The notes under the pieces: generated by a model
Seen by the model: the letters and a program-made list of their open reading frames with translations, nothing else
What the model was told of the DNA's origin: nothing
Databases searched by the model: none
Program-made: the position numbers and the translations under genes
Origin: [Flexibacter] sp. ATCC 35208
GTDB taxonomy: Bacteria; Bacteroidota; Bacteroidia; Chitinophagales; Chitinophagaceae
Assembly: GCF_001975825.1 (NCBI RefSeq)
Contig: NZ_MTKN01000014.1
Location: 80,912-144,911 of the forward strand
Direction: 5' to 3'
DNA: 64,000 nt
Shown here: positions 26,762-34,193 of the stretch, piece after piece
Layout: every line of letters begins with the position of its first letter
Numbering within the stretch: position 1 is the stretch's first letter

Positions 26762-26990
26762 GATTTGATCAGCGTTAACCATAGTACGAGATTTAATCAG
26801 CATTAACCATAGTAAGAGATTTAATCAGACTTAACCATAGTACGAGATTTAATCAGCATTAACCATAGTAAGAGATTTAATTAGACTTAACCATAGTACG
26901 AAATTTGATCAGCGTTAACCATAGTGCGAGATTTAATCAGACTTAACCATAGTACGAGATTTAATCAGCATTAAAAAAATAACGAGATTT
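26762..26990. repeat. 28-bp tandem repeat array, seven full units
   Basis: Units begin at 26775, 26803, 26831, 26859, 26887, 26915 and 26943 and read TTAACCATAGTACGAGATTT then AATCAGCA with few substitutions; partial units flank both ends. The last coding bases of the flavin reductase gene (TTATCAGCGTTAG) resemble the unit junction (TTGATCAGCGTTAA). There are no spacers, so this is not CRISPR. Confidence 0.93.
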
Positions 26991-27032
26991 TAGTGGTGTT
27001 CGTATAAGGCGTAGTAATCTCTCCCTGAGATA

Positions 27033-28529
27033 TTACGCCGCCTTTGTCTTCCCTTTCTGCATCACTTTCTGTATCAATGTCTTCAGCCTTTCTTTATAAT
27101 CCGCCACTAACCAATCTGTATAATTCCTCGTCACCCTTCCCAGGCATTTCCCATATTGCTTCACCCTCCATTGTATTTCCTGATCCAATACCTCCGCCAG
27201 CTCTAGCGCCTGTGATATCGTATCACTATTTTCAATACACATCATCGCATGTTGCCTGATCGCATCCCTGATCACTGTCAATGGCTTTTGCCCTGCATCT
27301 ACTACACGCTGATGCGCCTCCTGTATATCAAAAGACAACTGTAATGTATTGGGAAATTTAGCCCGCAGATCAGATGAAATCACCCGTGCCTCATTGGTGG
27401 ATAAGTAATGCATACTCTCCATATACGCTTCCGGTCTTTCAAATATCAGCTGCCAATCCATCGGCGCCTGCCATTCTCCAAAACGATCGATGTTATTACC
27501 AAGATCAATGATGTTGAAGTTTTTCTTTTTGGGTAATCTTCTTGAACCACGTCCAATCATCTGGTGATAGAGTGTCAGTGAAGTCGTTGCGCGATTGAGG
27601 ATAACGGTTTGTATCGAAGGTTCGTCAAACCCTGTGGTCAATATCGAGACGGATGTTAGGATGGCTCCTTTCGTCTTTTTGAACCATTTCAATATCTCTT
27701 CACGCTCCGCAGGAGAATGACGGTTATCCAGGTGTTTGATAGGATACCCTGCATCTTTAAATAATTTACACACGTTCCTCGAAGTGAAGATACCATTGTT
27801 AAAGATCAGTGTCTTTTTATGCTTCGAATGCGTTTCGTATGCATGCAGCAATAATTCCAACATCGCATTGGATGAATATAATTCATCCGAAGTGCTAATG
27901 GTGAAATCCCCATATATACCTGTTTTTAGTGAATTCAGTTCCACGTCATATCTCCAGTTGACAGGTTTGGCCAGATATCCCTGTTTGATGAGACCGTTTA
28001 TGCTTTCACCTACTATCAGTTCCTGGTAGGTTTTGTTCATTGGCAAGTCTGCATTAGAACTCAGCGGTGTGGCTGTAACTCCCACTACAATCGCACGTGG
28101 GAATTTATTCAACAGTTTTTGGAATGCATTGTGATGTGCTTCATCAATTATTACAAGACCAACAGACGCCGGATTGATAATACCCTGTTTCAGTCGGTTC
28201 CGCAATGTCTCGACCATCGCAACGTAACAGGCATGTTCTTCCCGCTTACGCAATTGTTTGACAGTGCTATTGATCACTTTATTTTTGATACCAATTTTTG
28301 TAAGTGTAGTCGCGGTCTGTTTACAGAGTTCTGTCCGGTGCGTTAATACCATCACCTGTCTGTTAAAGTTCGTGACATACCACTTTGCTATCTCTGAAAA
28401 GATTCTCGTTTTACCTCCGCCTGTTGGTAGTTGGTAAAGGATCCTATAACCTTTGGATGCATGTGTGAGTTTATCAAAGAGTATATTGAGGTCCCGTTCC
28501 TGGTAAGGGTACAAACTATCGTTTCCCAT
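27033..28529 (-). CDS. Superfamily 2 DEAD/DEAH helicase, RadD-like
   Basis: 498 residues. Motif I is QLPTGGGKTRIF at about 35-46, motif II DEAHH, motif III GVTATPL, and the second RecA domain carries SVSILTTGFDEPSIQTVIL and QMIGRGSRR (motif VI). The length and the Q-less start (YPYQERDL) match RadD-type repair helicases or the helicase part of small restriction-like systems. The C-terminal 120 residues are helical and unknown. No nuclease domain is seen. It precedes the CHAD gene in an unrelated pair on the same strand, 47 bp from its start. Confidence 0.92.
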   Translation of the reverse strand: MGNDSLYPYQERDLNILFDKLTHASKGYRILYQLPTGGGKTRIFSEIAKWYVTNFNRQVMVLTHRTELCKQTATTLTKIGIKNKVINSTVKQLRKREEHACYVAMVETLRNRLKQGIINPASVGLVIIDEAHHNAFQKLLNKFPRAIVVGVTATPLSSNADLPMNKTYQELIVGESINGLIKQGYLAKPVNWRYDVELNSLKTGIYGDFTISTSDELYSSNAMLELLLHAYETHSKHKKTLIFNNGIFTSRNVCKLFKDAGYPIKHLDNRHSPAEREEILKWFKKTKGAILTSVSILTTGFDEPSIQTVILNRATTSLTLYHQMIGRGSRRLPKKKNFNIIDLGNNIDRFGEWQAPMDWQLIFERPEAYMESMHYLSTNEARVISSDLRAKFPNTLQLSFDIQEAHQRVVDAGQKPLTVIRDAIRQHAMMCIENSDTISQALELAEVLDQEIQWRVKQYGKCLGRVTRNYTDWLVADYKERLKTLIQKVMQKGKTKAA

Positions 28530-28575
28530 AATTAATCTTACTGTTAGTTATTTAGCTATATCAAACGGGGGGCCA

Positions 28576-29292
28576 TTAGGAAATTGTTTTTAACGCCCGG
28601 GCTAACCAGGCTTTGATCCTTTTCTTCTCTTTCACCAATATTTCCTCTTTGTGTTGAAGATACTGTGCTTCTTTGTTACTCAGTTCAGCAGGACGGTATT
28701 TTCTGAGCAACCGGAGTGCATTGCATTTATCCTGGTAGTCGCCAAGTCTATCCTGTAATGTAGAACTGTGTAACTGGTTATTATTAGATAATTCTTTGAA
28801 GGTTTTCCTGATGGTATGCAGGTCATTGTCACTAAAGGAGGTGGGGTGCAGCATTTGCTGCATAGCAATGGTTTTTCCGGATAAATACTTTTGATAAGTT
28901 TTATGGCTGAAACCGGTTTTGACCGCTTTCAATGTTTTTTTACTAGCTTTTCGCACTGGTTGTTGGGCAAGTGATTGATGCAATTGTTCCTTAGATTGTT
29001 CTGTCTGCTTGTGTATAATCTTTCTATAAGTGGGTAAATGTCGGGCATCGTGTTTTGTATACTGCTCCTGCAATTGCAGATCGCGTAGTGTACCGAGCTG
29101 GTGATAAAAGTCTTTCAGCTTACCGGGTATACCCGGAAGCTGAATCATATGTAGAAAAGCTTTTAGTTTTTTATAGTTTGTCCTGAATTTGTGAATCACT
29201 TCCGGGTCGTATGCAGGTGGCATTTGCCGGCTCTTTTTGTCGAGTCGTTTGTAATACCGGCCAATGATTCTTAGCACACGTTTCTTTTTCAT
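28576..29292 (-). CDS. CHAD domain-containing protein
   Basis: 238 residues. The CHAD helical bundle is visible through its conserved basic helices: VIHKFRTNYKKLKAFLHMI at about 29-47, LGTLRDLQLQEQYTKH at about 67-82 and TIRKTFKELSNN near 160. CHAD proteins bind polyphosphate and are often linked to phosphate granules. There is no fused CYTH domain. It starts just upstream of the helicase on the same strand. Many Lys, Arg and His residues fit polyphosphate binding. Confidence 0.92.
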   Translation of the reverse strand: MKKKRVLRIIGRYYKRLDKKSRQMPPAYDPEVIHKFRTNYKKLKAFLHMIQLPGIPGKLKDFYHQLGTLRDLQLQEQYTKHDARHLPTYRKIIHKQTEQSKEQLHQSLAQQPVRKASKKTLKAVKTGFSHKTYQKYLSGKTIAMQQMLHPTSFSDNDLHTIRKTFKELSNNNQLHSSTLQDRLGDYQDKCNALRLLRKYRPAELSNKEAQYLQHKEEILVKEKKRIKAWLARALKTIS

Positions 29293-29323
29293 AATAGTAG
29301 TACCGGAAAAAGTATGCCATGTG

Positions 29324-29452
29324 TCAATTCTCCGCCCCCTCTTTTAGCACTTTTTCTATGTCGTCATAGTTCGCCTCCGTTCCGCCTCCTAATTTCTGTA
29401 ATATCACCTTTCCATCCGGACTAATCAGGAATAAATGTGGGATCCCTGGTAA
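29324..29452 (-). pseudogene. C-terminal stub of a thioredoxin-like (TlpA/AhpC-TSA) protein
   Basis: Reading leftwards from 29452 the frame gives LPGIPHLFLISPDGKVILQK, then LGGGTEANYDDIEKVLKEG and a stop at 29324. This is the cis-Pro loop (GIPHLFLISPDGK) and last helix of a TlpA-type thioredoxin fold. The CxxC half is absent. It lies in the same frame directly after the TAA of the 29456 gene. It is too short to be a gene and has no start. Confidence 0.8.
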
Positions 29453-29455
29453 ATG

Positions 29456-30070
29456 TTATTTCACCTTTTTTGCACCTTCTGGTACCTTGCCTGCCTTAAA
29501 TGCTTCCCTTTGTTGCTCATCCGCCAGGTCCATATTAAAATTCTCCCATTTCCCTTCAGCATTCAACACTGCGCAATTCCATTCGCCATCTGCATCATCC
29601 GGAAACTGCCAGAGTATATGATATCCTTCCTCATTTGTAAACCCTTCTTCATCCGCCTGCAGAATACCATTTACCTGTTCCCAGATAATACCCTGTGTAG
29701 TGGTAATGATATGATAGTTCTCCGCCTCCATACCGATTGGTAGTAACTCAATCGCGTATATCACCTTCACGCTATCAAAGAATTCATTCAGCCATTTTGC
29801 TGCCGATGCTGGTTGGAATTCGAGGATGCTCTGTTTGAATTCATCCAGTTCTTCCCGGCCAATGCCTTCGGTTGTCACTGGATTTCGCTCTACTGTCGCC
29901 AGCAGTTTCCCCTTTTCATTTTTCAATTCAAACACTGACCATTTCTCAGGTTTCTCATTTTTTAGCACCCCAAATTGAGCTGACAATGCTTCTGCGTCCA
30001 GCTCTTCTGAAATATCGTCGAGATGAATGTCCGGGTCTTGAGTGCCCAGTATACGGATATAATAACTCAT
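29456..30070 (-). CDS. Uncharacterised acidic cytoplasmic protein
   Basis: 204 residues from MSYYIRILG; a Met two codons earlier is possible. It is acidic and without a signal peptide. An N-terminal beta region (IHLDDISEELDAEALSAQFG, WSVFELKNEKGKLLATVERN) is followed by a central helix pair and a C-terminal part with YHIITTTQGIIWEQVNGILQ and a Trp-rich block. The style resembles immunity or SUKH-like proteins, but no family is recognised. The thioredoxin stub follows its stop codon in frame. Confidence 0.7.
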   Translation of the reverse strand: MSYYIRILGTQDPDIHLDDISEELDAEALSAQFGVLKNEKPEKWSVFELKNEKGKLLATVERNPVTTEGIGREELDEFKQSILEFQPASAAKWLNEFFDSVKVIYAIELLPIGMEAENYHIITTTQGIIWEQVNGILQADEEGFTNEEGYHILWQFPDDADGEWNCAVLNAEGKWENFNMDLADEQQREAFKAGKVPEGAKKVK

Positions 30071-30086
30071 GGGCACAAAATTAGGA

Positions 30087-30476
30087 TTATTTTACTACTG
30101 TAGCTTCCAGTTCTACCTGCAATGTTTCGAAAAGGGATTTTACTTCCATGAGGGTGGTCGCCTGCCGGATGCCATGTTTTGCAATCCACTCCTGTAGTAA
30201 GGGAAAGTGTGGCCAGAGGTCTGCTGAAGATGTTGTGTAGATGTTTAATCTGACAATGCCTTTGGGTGTATACCCGGCTGCTGAAATGACCTGCTCCAGG
30301 TTGGCGATGGCGAGGAGCAACTGGCTTTTCATATCCTCATTGCTGGAGGTGCCATCCGGGAATACGGCTGCTTGTCCTGCACAGTACAGGGTGCTGGTGG
30401 CGTTCTTTACTTCTATTGCCTGGGAATAACTACGTTCGTCCTGCCAGGTCCAGGGATTGATGCTTCTTGTTTCCAT
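30087..30476 (-). CDS. RidA/YjgF/UK114 family protein
   Basis: 129 residues. Family features are YCAGQAAVFPDG, a helical MKSQLLLAIANLEQVISAAG, IVRLNIYTT and the end with ATTLMEVKSLFETLQVELEA. RidA proteins hydrolyse reactive enamine/imine intermediates. The catalytic Arg usually found in the I-R-(L/V) position appears as VRLNIY. It lies between a Crp-type regulator (upstream, same strand) and the 204-residue gene; the gap to that gene is 16 bp, so co-transcription is likely. Confidence 0.9.
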   Translation of the reverse strand: METRSINPWTWQDERSYSQAIEVKNATSTLYCAGQAAVFPDGTSSNEDMKSQLLLAIANLEQVISAAGYTPKGIVRLNIYTTSSADLWPHFPLLQEWIAKHGIRQATTLMEVKSLFETLQVELEATVVK

Positions 30477-30544
30477 GAGGCAAAGCTCAGGATAAGGAGG
30501 GAATTTAGCCCTTGATCTACCTCACTATTATGCTGTGAGGTATG

Positions 30545-31102
30545 TCACACCAACCGGCTCAGGGTCTCCCTGGATACCCCCAGGTAGGCTGCCAGCAAAC
30601 TTTTGGGAACCCGCTGTAACAGGGACGGATGTTGTTTGAGTAACTGTTCATACCGCTCTTTGGCATTGGACGTGAGCAGGGAGAGAATACGGCGCTGTGC
30701 CGACAGGAAACCAAAGGTGGATTTCTGCAGGAAAAAACGTTCCATTTTAGGCAGTTCCGCGCAAAGCTTTTTATAATTTTCGAAGGAGAAACAGTAGACT
30801 TCTGTGTCTTCTATACATTCTAAAGACATGGTGGCAACCGACTGGGTATAAAATGCATAGTAGTCACTTTCCCACCAGTCTTCCATGGCGAAGGAGACAA
30901 TGTGGTCTTTCCCGTTGTCATCATTATAGACCAGTTTTAACAAACCGGAAATGACCAGGTAACAATACTTTACCTCCTCCCCTTCCTGTATAAGGTACTG
31001 ATGTTTCTTATACTTTTTAGTGGTAAAGAGTGTCTGCACAAATGAAAATTCTTCATCCGTGAGCGGTAGTATTTTTTCAATATGGTCTCTGAGCAATTGC
31101 AT
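30545..31102 (-). CDS. Crp/Fnr family transcriptional regulator
   Basis: 185 residues from MQLLRDHIEKIL; a 40-codon upstream extension of the frame overlaps the degraded frame at 31108 and is rejected. The cyclic-nucleotide-like barrel has KHQYLIQEGEEVKYCYLVIS and DHIVSFAMEDWWESDYYAF, typical of Bacteroidota Crp regulators without a real cAMP site. The C-terminal HTH is VPKSLLAAYLGVSRETLSR. It is 69 bp upstream of RidA on the same strand and may control it. Confidence 0.92.
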   Translation of the reverse strand: MQLLRDHIEKILPLTDEEFSFVQTLFTTKKYKKHQYLIQEGEEVKYCYLVISGLLKLVYNDDNGKDHIVSFAMEDWWESDYYAFYTQSVATMSLECIEDTEVYCFSFENYKKLCAELPKMERFFLQKSTFGFLSAQRRILSLLTSNAKERYEQLLKQHPSLLQRVPKSLLAAYLGVSRETLSRLV

Positions 31103-31107
31103 TGTTA

Positions 31108-31440
31108 TCAGAACATCAGTTCTCCTGTGAACGAGGCGATCATGCCAGCGTATGGACGATCTACCAGATCGGACTGATAGGTGATAAAGTAATTGGAGCG
31201 GCCATCCGTCTGACCCATCCACGGTAAAACAAGATATCCTGTAAATATTGAAGCTGCGACTGCATCGACTATCTGGCCTCCTGATACTTTCACAAATACC
31301 AGGCAGAGTAGGTATTTACCATTATTCTGCTGGTACTGTTCTCCGTATTTTTTGCTGATATATCCCTGCAGGTATTCCTGCAAAGGTTTGTCAGGAACAG
31401 ATACGGTGCTGATTTCACGGTACCTGTTCGCAAAGATAAT
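31108..31440 (-). pseudogene. Headless remnant of an unknown protein
   Basis: An open frame without ATG runs from the stop of the enoyl-CoA hydratase gene to a stop at 31108. It reads IIFANRYREISTVSVPDKPL, then QEYLQGYISKKYGEQYQQNN, YLLCLVFVKVSGG and ends in FTGELMF. It looks like the C-terminal part of a Bacteroidota protein with internal loss. The only in-frame start is a TTG at 31383. A TATCTTTG box at 31431-31438 on this strand sits at its edge. No family name is offered. Confidence 0.45.
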
Positions 31441-31443
31441 AAA

Positions 31444-32250
31444 TCACAGTTTATTTAGTATCCCTTCCAGGTCTTTCTCTCCTTCGCGTGTCTGTGCACC
31501 GGCCTCCATGGCGGATTTGGTACGTGCTAAGGTGACAGGTCTGGTGAAGAGGCTCATACATAGCTGGTTTTCAGTGGCCAGGTCGTTTGCATCGATTGCT
31601 TTTACAGCTGATGCCGCGACATCTTCGGGGAGAGTGGCGATGCGGGTGGCGAGGGTATTGACGTAATTATATAGTGTTGCCTGTGGCAATGCACGGTTGA
31701 CAAGGCCATATTTTTCTGCCTGTAGACCATCTAATAATTCTCCGCCGAGAATGACCTCCAGTGCACGTGCTCTGCCGATTAATCTGGTTAGGTATTGGGT
31801 GCCGCCACCACCAGGGATGATGCCCATTAAGGTTTCTGGTTGGGCAAAACGTGCCTTTTCAAGGGAGGCAAAACGCATGTCGCAGGCAAGGGCCAGTTCA
31901 TTGCCTCCGCCACGTACATAGCCGTCAATGATAGCGATGGTCACCTGTGGGAGCTGGCGGATCTGTTCATGTAGTTGTTGCATGGGATTGATCGGCGCCT
32001 GCAACATTTCAGGGGTGGCCAGGTCGGCAAAGGACGCGGGATTGACGATGTAATTCATATCGCCATGGGCGATGAAATAGTCTGGATCTGCGCTTTGGAA
32101 GACGATGACCTGTACGGTTTTGTCCTCCTGCATAGCGGCGACGAATTGTGCCAGGGAGATCATGAGCGGGGCATCCAGCACGTTCATGGGTGGGTTATTG
32201 ATAGAGGCGAAAGCTACTCCATTCCGGATGTCTACATTCAATTTATCCAT
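31444..32250 (-). CDS. Enoyl-CoA hydratase/isomerase family protein
   Basis: 268 residues. The crotonase fold is clear: VAFASINNPPMNVLDAPLMI near the start, the oxyanion-hole region AIIDGYVRGGGNELALACDM at about 107-126, FAQPETLMGIIPGGGGTQYL and IGRARALEVILGGELLDG. Such enzymes hydrate or isomerise enoyl-CoA in fatty-acid or aromatic degradation. It stands apart from other beta-oxidation genes. It is divergent from a Crp-type regulator at 32332, which may control it. Confidence 0.93.
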   Translation of the reverse strand: MDKLNVDIRNGVAFASINNPPMNVLDAPLMISLAQFVAAMQEDKTVQVIVFQSADPDYFIAHGDMNYIVNPASFADLATPEMLQAPINPMQQLHEQIRQLPQVTIAIIDGYVRGGGNELALACDMRFASLEKARFAQPETLMGIIPGGGGTQYLTRLIGRARALEVILGGELLDGLQAEKYGLVNRALPQATLYNYVNTLATRIATLPEDVAASAVKAIDANDLATENQLCMSLFTRPVTLARTKSAMEAGAQTREGEKDLEGILNKL

Positions 32251-32331
32251 GATTTGTTAATTTTATGAAGCAAAGGTCATTGTCCCGGGTAAGGGAAAAA
32301 AAGTCATTTGACGCAAAATTTAATTGATAAG

Positions 32332-32913
32332 ATGTTTAGTGCGCTGGCTGCATATTTTAGTGATAAGATCAATTTGACTCCGCAGGAGTTGGAGTTGATG
32401 GAGACGCATTGTGTTTCTAAAGTTTTAAAAAAGAAAGAGTTTTTGTTGCAGGAAGGAGAGGTGTGTAGGTTTAGTGCGTTTGTGGTGAGTGGGTGTTTGC
32501 GATCTTATCGGTTGGATGATGGAGGGAATGAGCATACATTCAAGTTTGTGGTTAAGGATTGGTGGATTACGGATAATGAGAGTTATAGTAATGGTACGCC
32601 GGCGCAGTATAATATACAGGCGTTGGAGGAGAGTGAGTTGGTGATTGTGCCGAAGGAGTCGTTTTTGCTTTTGTTGGAGCAGATTCCTTTACTGAAACCT
32701 TTGGTGGATCGGTTGCAGTCGAATAGTTATAATGCGAGTCAGCAAAGGATTTATAAACAGATCAGTGCGACGCCGGAAGAGCGGTATCTGGCATTTGTGG
32801 AGGAGTATCCGGATATTTTTAATAGGGTGCCATTGCATATGGTGGCTTCGTATTTAGGGATGTCGAGAGAGACGTTGACGAGGGTGAGGAGTCATTTTGC
32901 AAAGGGGAAGTAG
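32332..32913 (+). CDS. Crp/Fnr family transcriptional regulator
   Basis: 193 residues from the ATG at 32332; an in-frame TTG at 32308 is also possible. The barrel contains KKKEFLLQEGEVCRFSAFVV and HTFKFVVKDWWITDNESY; the C-terminal HTH reads RVPLHMVASYLGMSRETLTR. The regulator lacks a typical cAMP pocket, as in many Bacteroidota paralogues. The coding strand is very G-rich and C-poor. Tandem copies of its last 40-75 bp follow the stop. It is divergent from the enoyl-CoA hydratase gene. Confidence 0.92.
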   Translation: MFSALAAYFSDKINLTPQELELMETHCVSKVLKKKEFLLQEGEVCRFSAFVVSGCLRSYRLDDGGNEHTFKFVVKDWWITDNESYSNGTPAQYNIQALEESELVIVPKESFLLLLEQIPLLKPLVDRLQSNSYNASQQRIYKQISATPEERYLAFVEEYPDIFNRVPLHMVASYLGMSRETLTRVRSHFAKGK

Positions 32914-33130
32914 TAGGTGGTTTTTGTTAGCTTGGGTGAGGTATTGATGCGGAGCAGGAATCTTTTTGTAAAGGGGAAGTAGTGGATAGTTTTTGTTTAG
33001 TTAGCTAGGGTGAGGTATTGATTCCAGGCCGTAGTTATTTTGCAAATGGTAAATAGTGGGTAGTTCCTGTTTGGTAAGCTTGGGTGAGATATTGATACAG
33101 ATCAGCAGACATTTTGCAAGAGGTTTGAAA
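32872..33130. repeat. Degenerate 70-85 bp tandem repeats seeded by the 3' end of the Crp gene
   Basis: The gene's end (TTGACGAGGGTGAGGAGT then CATTTTGCAAAGGGGAAGTAG) recurs as TTGATGCGGAGCAGGAATC plus TTTTTGTAAAGGGGAAGTAG, then TTGATTCCAGG plus TTATTTTGCAAATGGTAAATAG, then TTGATACAG plus CATTTTGCAAGAGG. Between copies GTTAGCTTGGGTGAGGTA or variants repeat. The rest up to 33199 shows no gene. Confidence 0.82.
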
Positions 33131-33199
33131 ATCTTAATGATTGGTTTGATTGTCATTATTGGCACAGGTATTTTCGGCGGAGCTTTGTAAAAAAAGCTC

Positions 33200-34081
33200 A
33201 TGGAACAAGTTATTTCAGTTAGTCCTGTTGTGCTTTCTGCACCAGAACGTGGTTTAGATTTACAGGTACGGATTTCGGCTCCAATCAAAGGTAATCAGCT
33301 TCCCGTTATTTTGTTTGCACATGGTTATGGTAATTCATTGGATGGATATGCACCGCTTGTCAATTATTGGGCGGCGAGGGGATTTGTGGTGATACAGCCC
33401 AGTTTTCTGGATTCGAAAAGAATAGGTTTGAGTCCGGATGATGTGCGGACGCCTGATATCTGGAAGATTCGGGTAGCTGATATGAAACAGGTGCTGGATC
33501 ATATAGATGATATTATTAGTGTGGTGCCTGGTTTGAGTGAGCGCGTGGATACGACTCGTATTGCAGCTGTTGGACATTCATTTGGTGCACAGACCACAGG
33601 GATGTTGTTGGGCATGCGCGTGATTGGAGAAGATATAGATATGTCTGATGCGCGTATTCAGGTTGGAATATTGTTATGTGCCGGTGGAAATGGTGGTAAA
33701 GATCTGAGCGAGTTTGCAGCAACGCATTACTCGTTTATGAATCCTGATTTTAGTGGGATGAAAAAGCCGACATTGGTAGTGGCAGGTGATAAAGATATTT
33801 CACCTTTGACAGTGCGTGGCTGGGATTGGTTTACGGATCCATATACATTGAGTCCGGGCCCTAAATCATTGGCTGTATTATATGGAGGAGAACATTTGCT
33901 GGGTGGTATTTCTGGTTATCTTGTAACGGAGACTTCAGATGAAAATCCTGCAAGAGTAGCAGCAGTACAGCAATTGACATGGGCGTATCTGAGAAGTGCG
34001 TTTTATCCGCAGGATAGCGCGTGGCAGGAGGCGGCAAGAGAATTAACACAAGGAAAGATTGAAAATAAAGGAGATCTGTAA
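33200..34081 (+). CDS. Alpha/beta hydrolase, chlorophyllase/PAF-acetylhydrolase-like
   Basis: 293 residues, no signal peptide. LPVILFAHGYGNSLDGYAPL forms the oxyanion region, followed by VNYWAARGFVVIQPSFLDS, and the nucleophile elbow is AAVGHSFGAQTTG (Ser about 130). The acid is probably in VVAGDKDISP and the His in YGGEHLLGG. This arrangement matches the chlorophyllase/dienelactone hydrolase group. The substrate is unknown. It follows the Crp repeats and ends at a strong bidirectional terminator. Confidence 0.88.
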   Translation: MEQVISVSPVVLSAPERGLDLQVRISAPIKGNQLPVILFAHGYGNSLDGYAPLVNYWAARGFVVIQPSFLDSKRIGLSPDDVRTPDIWKIRVADMKQVLDHIDDIISVVPGLSERVDTTRIAAVGHSFGAQTTGMLLGMRVIGEDIDMSDARIQVGILLCAGGNGGKDLSEFAATHYSFMNPDFSGMKKPTLVVAGDKDISPLTVRGWDWFTDPYTLSPGPKSLAVLYGGEHLLGGISGYLVTETSDENPARVAAVQQLTWAYLRSAFYPQDSAWQEAARELTQGKIENKGDL

Positions 34082-34140
34082 TGATCCCGAAAGGGGTATT
34101 TACGGCTGATTTTGTGAGGATGTAGAAAGAAGAGTGAATT

Positions 34141-34186
34141 GTATCATTCATCTGATTTGCCTGAAAGCAAATCAGATGAATGATAC
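34141..34186. terminator. Bidirectional terminator with a 20-bp perfect stem
   Basis: GTATCATTCATCTGATTTGC pairs with GCAAATCAGATGAATGATAC across the loop CTGAAA. It separates two convergent genes. T tracts are short, so strength is inferred from the stem. Confidence 0.75.
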
Positions 34187-34193
34187 TGAAATT

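Noticed and set aside
26762..26990. CRISPR array
   Set aside because: Units are head-to-tail with no unique spacers and no cas genes are near. The same holds for 44658-45096.
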